DNA from: Lachnospiraceae bacterium
GTDB lineage: Bacteria > Bacillota > Clostridia > Lachnospirales > Lachnospiraceae
Assembly: GCA_910575835.1 (NCBI GenBank)
Contig: CAJTGB010000036.1
Span: 1-52,676 of the forward strand
Direction: 5' to 3'
Length of the DNA: 52,676 nt
Positions 47,892 through 52,676 of the stretch are shown here, piece by piece; the first letter of the stretch is position 1; each line of letters starts with the position of its first letter. The position numbers and the translations under genes are program-made. Below the pieces are notes generated by a model. That model saw nothing but the letters and a program-made list of their open reading frames with translations, made no database searches and was not told the DNA's origin.

Positions 47892-48788
47892 ATGAAAGGA
47901 ATTATATTAGCAGGAGGATCCGGCACTCGGTTGTATCCCCTTACTATGGTGACATCCAAGCAGTTGTTGCCGATCTATGACAAGCCGATGATCTATTATC
48001 CGATGTCAGTGCTGATGAATGCCGGGATCCGGGAGATCTTGATCATCTCCACTCCCCAGGATACGCCGAGGTTCAAGGAGCTTCTGGGGGACGGGCATCA
48101 GTTCGGCGTCCAGCTGTCCTATGAGGTTCAGCCAAGCCCGGACGGACTTGCGCAGGCATTTATCATTGGGGCTGATTTTATCGGAGACGATACGGTGGCG
48201 ATGGTTCTGGGAGATAATATCTTCGCGGGCCACGGTTTGAAGAAGCGGCTTAAGGCGGCGGTTTCGAATGCTGAGTCGGGCAAAGGCGCTACCGTGTTCG
48301 GGTACTATGTCGACGACCCGGAGCGTTTCGGTATCGTGGAGTTCAACCATGAAGGGAAGGCGGTCTCTATCGAGGAGAAGCCGGAGCATCCAAAGAGCAA
48401 TTATTGTGTGACTGGTCTGTACTTCTACGATAACAGGGTGGTGGAATATGCCAGGGATCTGAAGCCGAGCGCCCGCGGCGAGCTGGAGATCACGGATCTG
48501 AACAGGGTGTATCTGGAGTCGGATAAGCTGAATGTGGAACTTCTGGGACAGGGCTTCACATGGCTGGATACAGGAACCCATGAGAGCCTTGTGGACGCGA
48601 CGAATTTTGTCAAGACCATGGAATCCCATCAGCACCGTAAGATCGGATGCTTAGAGGAGATCGCGTATCTGAACGGATGGATCTTAAGGGAAGATGTTCT
48701 GGAAGTGTACGAGGTATTGAAGAAGAATCAGTACGGTCAGTATCTTAAGGATGTCCTGGACGGGAAATATCAGGACGGATTGTATTAG
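47892..48788 (+). CDS. rfbA: glucose-1-phosphate thymidylyltransferase
   Basis: First step of dTDP-L-rhamnose synthesis: dTTP plus glucose-1-phosphate gives dTDP-glucose. The 298-residue protein has the nucleotide-binding [11 protein letters not shown], the [18 protein letters not shown] segment and VLGDNIF with the catalytic-site Asp. Length and motifs match RmlA throughout, including [11 protein letters not shown]. It starts an rfbA-rfbB-rfbD-rfbC operon. GGAGG lies just before the ATG. Confidence 0.97.
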   Translation: MKGIILAGGSGTRLYPLTMVTSKQLLPIYDKPMIYYPMSVLMNAGIREILIISTPQDTPRFKELLGDGHQFGVQLSYEVQPSPDGLAQAFIIGADFIGDDTVAMVLGDNIFAGHGLKKRLKAAVSNAESGKGATVFGYYVDDPERFGIVEFNHEGKAVSIEEKPEHPKSNYCVTGLYFYDNRVVEYARDLKPSARGELEITDLNRVYLESDKLNVELLGQGFTWLDTGTHESLVDATNFVKTMESHQHRKIGCLEEIAYLNGWILREDVLEVYEVLKKNQYGQYLKDVLDGKYQDGLY

Positions 48789-48814
48789 AATAAATTTATA
48801 AGAGAGGTATCAGT

Positions 48815-49834
48815 ATGAATATTATAGTGACCGGCGGAGCCGGATTTATCGGAAGCAACTTTGTATTTCACATGCTTGACAAGTATCCTGATTACCGGAT
48901 CATCTGTCTGGACTGCCTGACTTACGCGGGCAATATGTCCACGCTGGAACCGGTGATGGACAATCCGAATTTCAGGTTCGTGAAGGAAAGTATAACGAAC
49001 CGCGAAGCGGTATACAGATTGTTTGAGGAAGAGCACCCGGATATAGTGGTTAATTTTGCGGCAGAGAGCCATGTGGACCGTTCTATCGAGAATCCCGAGG
49101 TGTTCCTGGATACCAATATCAAAGGAACCGCAGTCCTGATGGATGCATGCAGGAAGTACGGCATTACCCGTTATCACCAGGTATCTACCGACGAGGTGTA
49201 CGGAGATCTGCCTCTTGACAGGCCGGATCTGTTCTTCACGGAGGAGACGCCGATCCATACCAGCAGCCCTTACAGTTCATCCAAAGCGGCGGCAGACCTT
49301 CTGGTTTTGGCGTACTTCAGAACCTATGGCCTTCCGGTGACGATCAGCAGATGTTCTAACAACTACGGACCGTACCATTTCCCGGAGAAGCTGATCCCGC
49401 TGATGATCGCCAATGCGCTGAACGACAAGCCTCTGCCGGTGTACGGTAAGGGTGAGAATGTCCGCGACTGGCTCTATGTGGAGGATCACTGCAAGGCCAT
49501 CGATCTGATCATCCATAAAGGCCGTGTAGGAGAGGTCTACAATATCGGCGGCCACAATGAGATGAAGAATATTGATATCGTTAAGATCATCTGCAGGGAG
49601 CTGGGGAAACCAGAGAGCCTGATCACTTATGTAACGGACCGCAAAGGCCATGATATGCGTTACGCCATCGATCCGACGAAGATCCACAGCGAGCTTGGAT
49701 GGCTTCCGGAGACGAAGTTCGCAGACGGGATCAAGAAGACGATCCGGTGGTATCTGGATAATAAGGAGTGGTGGGAGACGATCATCTCCGGTGAGTACCA
49801 GAATTATTATGAGAAGATGTATGCGAACCGCTGA
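48815..49834 (+). CDS. rfbB: dTDP-glucose 4,6-dehydratase
   Basis: NAD-dependent dehydratase that converts dTDP-glucose to dTDP-4-keto-6-deoxyglucose. The 339-residue SDR protein has VTGGAGFIGSNF (NAD-binding), AAESHVDRS, STDEVYGDL (active-site Asp-Glu) and the YSSSKAAAD Tyr-x3-Lys pair. RCSNNYGPYHFPEKLIPL is typical of RmlB. It follows rfbA after 26 bp. Confidence 0.97.
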   Translation: MNIIVTGGAGFIGSNFVFHMLDKYPDYRIICLDCLTYAGNMSTLEPVMDNPNFRFVKESITNREAVYRLFEEEHPDIVVNFAAESHVDRSIENPEVFLDTNIKGTAVLMDACRKYGITRYHQVSTDEVYGDLPLDRPDLFFTEETPIHTSSPYSSSKAAADLLVLAYFRTYGLPVTISRCSNNYGPYHFPEKLIPLMIANALNDKPLPVYGKGENVRDWLYVEDHCKAIDLIIHKGRVGEVYNIGGHNEMKNIDIVKIICRELGKPESLITYVTDRKGHDMRYAIDPTKIHSELGWLPETKFADGIKKTIRWYLDNKEWWETIISGEYQNYYEKMYANR

Positions 49835-49896
49835 TCTTCGGAGTGAGACGGTTAATTTGCTGAGAATATGATAATACGGATATAGGAGGAGACAAC

Positions 49897-50838
49897 ATGA
49901 AGGTATTAGTGACCGGTGTGGCAGGGCAGCTGGGCCATGATGTGATGAACGAGCTGGCCGGCCGGGGATATGAAGGGATCGGCAGTGATATTGCGCCTGA
50001 ATACAGCGGAATAGAGGACGGTACGGCAGTTACTTCCATGCCTTATATCCAGATGGATATTACAGACGCCCGGGCGGTGGAGGAGAAGATCGCGGATGTG
50101 AACCCGGATGTTGTGGTCCACTGTGCGGCGTGGACGGCTGTAGATCTGGCTGAGGATGAAGATAAGGTGGACAAGGTGCGGGCGATCAATGCGGACGGCA
50201 CCAGATATATCGCTCAGATGTGTAAGAAGCTGGATTGCAAGATGGTATATCTCAGTACGGATTATGTATTTGACGGTCAGGGGACAACACCCTGGGATCC
50301 GGACTGCAGGGAATATGAACCGCTGAATGTCTATGGGAAGACGAAGTTAGAAGGGGAGCTTGCGGTGGAGGAGTGTCTGTCGAAGTATTTTACCGTGCGG
50401 ATCGCCTGGGTATTCGGCAAGAACGGTAAGAACTTTATCAAGACCATGCTGAATGTGGGCAAGACTCACGACCGTCTGACAGTCGTCAACGATCAGATCG
50501 GAACGCCTACCTATACCTATGATCTGGCGCGGCTTCTGGTAGATATGATCGAGACGGAGAAATACGGTTACTATCACGTTACGAATGAAGGCGGGTATAT
50601 CAGTTGGTATGATTTTACTAAGGAAATCTTCCGGCAGGCGGCAGAGCTTGGACATTCGGAGTATTTGGAGGAGCGTCTTAAGGTTGTGCCGGTCACCACG
50701 AAGGAGTACGGTATATCGAAGGCGGTAAGGCCGTTTAACAGCCGTCTTGACAGAAGCAAGCTCGTCAGGAACGGATTTACACCGCTTCCGACCTGGCAGG
50801 ACGCCCTTAGAAGATATTTGAATGAGATAGAATTTTAG
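49897..50838 (+). CDS. rfbD: dTDP-4-dehydrorhamnose reductase
   Basis: Last step of dTDP-L-rhamnose synthesis, an NADPH-dependent SDR reductase. The 313-residue protein has VTGVAGQLGHDV, HCAAWTAVDLAEDE, YLSTDYVFDG and the YGKTKLEGE Tyr-x3-Lys pair. It is slightly longer than many RmlD proteins because of an insert near residues 33-50 (IAPEYSGIEDGTAVTSM). It precedes rfbC by 15 bp. GGAGGAG lies before the ATG. Confidence 0.95.
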   Translation: MKVLVTGVAGQLGHDVMNELAGRGYEGIGSDIAPEYSGIEDGTAVTSMPYIQMDITDARAVEEKIADVNPDVVVHCAAWTAVDLAEDEDKVDKVRAINADGTRYIAQMCKKLDCKMVYLSTDYVFDGQGTTPWDPDCREYEPLNVYGKTKLEGELAVEECLSKYFTVRIAWVFGKNGKNFIKTMLNVGKTHDRLTVVNDQIGTPTYTYDLARLLVDMIETEKYGYYHVTNEGGYISWYDFTKEIFRQAAELGHSEYLEERLKVVPVTTKEYGISKAVRPFNSRLDRSKLVRNGFTPLPTWQDALRRYLNEIEF

Positions 50839-50853
50839 AGAAAGGACGGAATT

Positions 50854-51462
50854 ATGGGACAGATTAAAGTAGAGAAGAACGCGGGCGGGATCCAGGGCTT
50901 ATGCGTGATCGAGCCGGCGGTCCATGGAGACGCCAGAGGATATTTTATGGAGACCTATAATCAGCGCGATATGGAAGAGGCAGGGCTTACCATGAAGTTC
51001 GTGCAGGATAACCAGTCCTGTTCCGCGAAGGGAGTCTTACGCGGCCTGCATTTTCAGAAGGAATATCCCCAGGGTAAGCTTGTCAGGGTGATCAAGGGAT
51101 CCGTATTCGACGTGGCGGTAGACCTTAGAAGCTCCAGTGAGACATACGGGAAATGGTTCGGCATTGAGCTTACCGAAGAGAACAAGAAGCAATTCTACAT
51201 CCCGGAGGGATTCGCGCACGGATTCCTGGTTTTAAGCGACATAGCAGAATTTTGTTACAAATGTACGGATTTCTACCGTCCGGGCGACGAGGGCGGAATG
51301 GCGTGGAACGATCCCGAGATCGGAATCGTATGGCCTAAGGTTCAGGGAGAATACAGAGGCAGCGCCTCTGCGGACGGCTATCAGTTAGAAGACGGCACGG
51401 CGCTGAACCTAAGCGACAAAGACCAGAAATGGGACGGCCTGAGAGATACGTTTCACTTCTAA
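50854..51462 (+). CDS. rfbC: dTDP-4-dehydrorhamnose 3,5-epimerase
   Basis: Epimerises dTDP-4-keto-6-deoxyglucose to the L-rhamno form. The 202-residue cupin shows GDARGYFMETYNQRDM, the catalytic-site GVLRGLHFQ (His as base), FIPEGFAHGFLVLSD-like segment and the Tyr-containing YKCTDFYRPGDEGG. It is the last gene of the operon and is followed by a bidirectional terminator. Gene order A-B-D-C is common in clostridia. Confidence 0.96.
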   Translation: MGQIKVEKNAGGIQGLCVIEPAVHGDARGYFMETYNQRDMEEAGLTMKFVQDNQSCSAKGVLRGLHFQKEYPQGKLVRVIKGSVFDVAVDLRSSSETYGKWFGIELTEENKKQFYIPEGFAHGFLVLSDIAEFCYKCTDFYRPGDEGGMAWNDPEIGIVWPKVQGEYRGSASADGYQLEDGTALNLSDKDQKWDGLRDTFHF

Positions 51463-51471
51463 TATATATGG

Positions 51472-51498
51472 AGGGATGCTGCGATCGTCAGCATCCCT
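51472..51498. terminator. bidirectional terminator between rfbC and the GT2 gene
   Basis: AGGGATGCTG (51472-51481) and CAGCATCCCT (51489-51498) form a perfect 10-bp stem. The two genes converge here. Confidence 0.85.
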
Positions 51499-51515
51499 TT
51501 ATGGGTATAACATCC

Positions 51516-52496
51516 TTACTTCCTGAATACCTTGCGCAGTCCCCAATCTCTCGCATACGCCAGGGTATGTCTCATCAGTTCCGCCTCAATACGCACATAA
51601 TTCGGCAGGCGGCGCAGGGAAAACCGCACCTTCTTCTGCTTCTTCCTTGTGCGAAGACCTTCTAAGAGCCCTTCTTTGTAGTCTGCTCCAAACCCGATCC
51701 TGATAAAGAATGCATATTTGACCAGATATCCCATAAGAAGAGGGATAAAATTAAGCGCAAGCTGTCCCGCGGGCATATTCTTGTAATTCAGGTAGATACT
51801 GTTCCTTGCGGACAGGCGTACCTTGAAGGAATTGTACTTAGAACCGCTTGTCCCGCTTCCCACATGATACACCACTGCCGCAGGGCAGTACAGATTCTTG
51901 TATCCGTAGATTTTGGCACGGTAGGCCACGTCGATATCCTCCAGATAAGCGAAATGATTCTCGTCGAAGAGCCCGATCTTCTTAAATGCCGAACGGCGGT
52001 AGATCGCCGCGCCGGCGCAGGCGGAGAAGACCTCGCATTCCTTGGTATAGTTAGAGGCCGGCCGGCCGCATCCCCGGCAGACTCCCCAGCCGACCAGGGT
52101 ATAGAGGTCTCCGGCGCTGTCGATCAGTTCGGGATGGTACATTTGCAGCATCTTGCTGCTGACGGAGAAGATCCTCGGCGACCGTTCGATCGTTCTCACC
52201 ATCTCTTCCAGAAAATGAGGCTCTGCCGCAGTATCATTGTTCAGTAAGAGCACGTAAGGCGTTCTGGAATGCCGGATGCCGATATTGACGGCCTTGCTGA
52301 AGCCGTAATTCTTATCCAGTGCCAGGACTTCAATATCAGGATAGTTCCCGCGCATATATTCGAGGCTACCGTCCGTGGAAGCATTGTCCACGACCAGGAT
52401 ATGATAGTCCGTGAAGGTCTGCTCCTTAAGGGACGCCAGGCATGACGCCATAAAGTGACAGCCGTTGTAATTAGGGATTATGATCGTTACTTTCAT
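51516..52496 (-). CDS. family 2 glycosyltransferase, rhamnosyltransferase-like
   Basis: Cytoplasmic GT-A enzyme, 326 residues. It has VTIIIPNYNGCHFMASCL, LVVDNASTDGSLEYM, the metal-binding LLLNNDTAAEP, CAGAAIYRRSAF and YLEDIDVAYRAKIYGYKN. This pattern is typical of rhamnosyl- and galactofuranosyl-type GT2 proteins in surface-polymer loci. A C-terminal hydrophobic and basic part (about 245-326; LNFIPLLMGYLVKYAFFI) may anchor it to the membrane. GGAG lies 7 bases before the ATG on this strand. Convergence with the rhamnose operon suggests dTDP-rhamnose as donor, but that is inferred. Confidence 0.9.
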   Translation of the reverse strand: MKVTIIIPNYNGCHFMASCLASLKEQTFTDYHILVVDNASTDGSLEYMRGNYPDIEVLALDKNYGFSKAVNIGIRHSRTPYVLLLNNDTAAEPHFLEEMVRTIERSPRIFSVSSKMLQMYHPELIDSAGDLYTLVGWGVCRGCGRPASNYTKECEVFSACAGAAIYRRSAFKKIGLFDENHFAYLEDIDVAYRAKIYGYKNLYCPAAVVYHVGSGTSGSKYNSFKVRLSARNSIYLNYKNMPAGQLALNFIPLLMGYLVKYAFFIRIGFGADYKEGLLEGLRTRKKQKKVRFSLRRLPNYVRIEAELMRHTLAYARDWGLRKVFRK

Positions 52497-52676
52497 ATAT
52501 AAACTCCGATTCTTAGACTTAGATTATTGGTTTATTGTACCAAGCCGCTAGCGCGGCGGCTAGCCCTAAGTATGTGAAATTACACTTTTTTCTTAAAATT
52601 TTCATTTTTCACAAAATAATAGTAGCAGTTTTTGTATATATGTTTTATTGTTGAATCACCACAAGACAACTTAAAA
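52497..52676. other. AT-rich upstream region of the GT2 gene
   Basis: It contains a small GC-rich hairpin, AGCCG (52545 region) with CGGCT, and otherwise AT-rich sequence that probably holds the promoter of the minus-strand glycosyltransferase gene. I see no ORF. Confidence 0.35.

Noticed and set aside
1-52676. tRNA, rRNA or phage genes
   Set aside because: I looked for conserved tRNA TTCGA arms with acceptor stems and for integrase/capsid-like proteins and found none that I could support by eye. A tRNAscan run would settle the tRNA question.

Overview
The window looks like chromosomal DNA of a low-to-medium GC Firmicute, most likely a gut Lachnospiraceae (Clostridium scindens / Dorea / Blautia type). 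The evidence is AGGAGG-type ribosome binding sites throughout, sigma-A-like promoters, YesM/YesN sensor-regulator pairs, AAA-ATPase/PD-(D/E)XK genes of the type common in this family, GBS-Bsp-like surface repeats and a GerMN lipoprotein. The family assignment is inference; no 16S rRNA or tRNA gene is present.

Region 1 (1-3695): the 3' end of a group II intron (domains V and VI), a leader packed with small hairpins, then the branched-chain amino-acid genes ilvB, ilvN and ilvE. Region 2 (3707-8110): two paralogous AAA-ATPase/PD-(D/E)XK genes separated by an IS200-like element that appears to have removed the 3' end of the first and the 5' end of the second. The second gene also carries an 81-bp in-frame insert made of two palindromes. 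An rRNA pseudouridine synthase lies convergent and overlaps its 3' end. Region 3 (8277-22507): an OmpR/histidine-kinase pair and a three-gene ABC exporter, apparently one module split by an 8.35-kb cargo. The cargo encodes a YesMN two-component system, a sugar ABC importer and a cytoplasmic GH36 alpha-galactosidase. It lies exactly between two inverted, decayed copies of one IS1182-like element, so it has the architecture of a composite transposon.

Region 4 (22647-45764) is a large cell-surface glycopolymer locus: a nucleotidyltransferase, an LTA-synthase-like enzyme, a GtrA flippase, a 1414-residue two-headed autolysin, a TagGH-type exporter, a dual-domain GT2, two polytopic GT-C-like membrane proteins, a DPM1-like polyprenyl-phosphate glycosyltransferase, an L,D-transpeptidase, TagD, a TagF-like CDP-glycerol glycerophosphotransferase and a GerMN lipoprotein. 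Three enzymes of unrelated chemistry (LTA-synthase-like, amidase/glucosaminidase, L,D-transpeptidase) carry the same GBS-Bsp-like repeat. This suggests, but does not prove, that the repeat docks wall enzymes to the polymer made and exported by this locus.

Region 5 (45905-52496): a MerR-methyltransferase fusion, a RelB/DinJ-YafQ type toxin-antitoxin pair, the dTDP-L-rhamnose genes rfbA-B-D-C and a divergent GT2 glycosyltransferase. The rhamnose pathway and glycosyltransferases fit supply of sugar donors to the polymer locus.

The strongest candidates for something undescribed are: (a) the GBS-repeat-linked teichoic-acid-like synthesis and remodelling system; (b) the small-loop (TT) palindromes found as arrays upstream of ilvB and beside the IS200 element and in frame inside a protein; (c) the cargo that split a two-component/ABC module.
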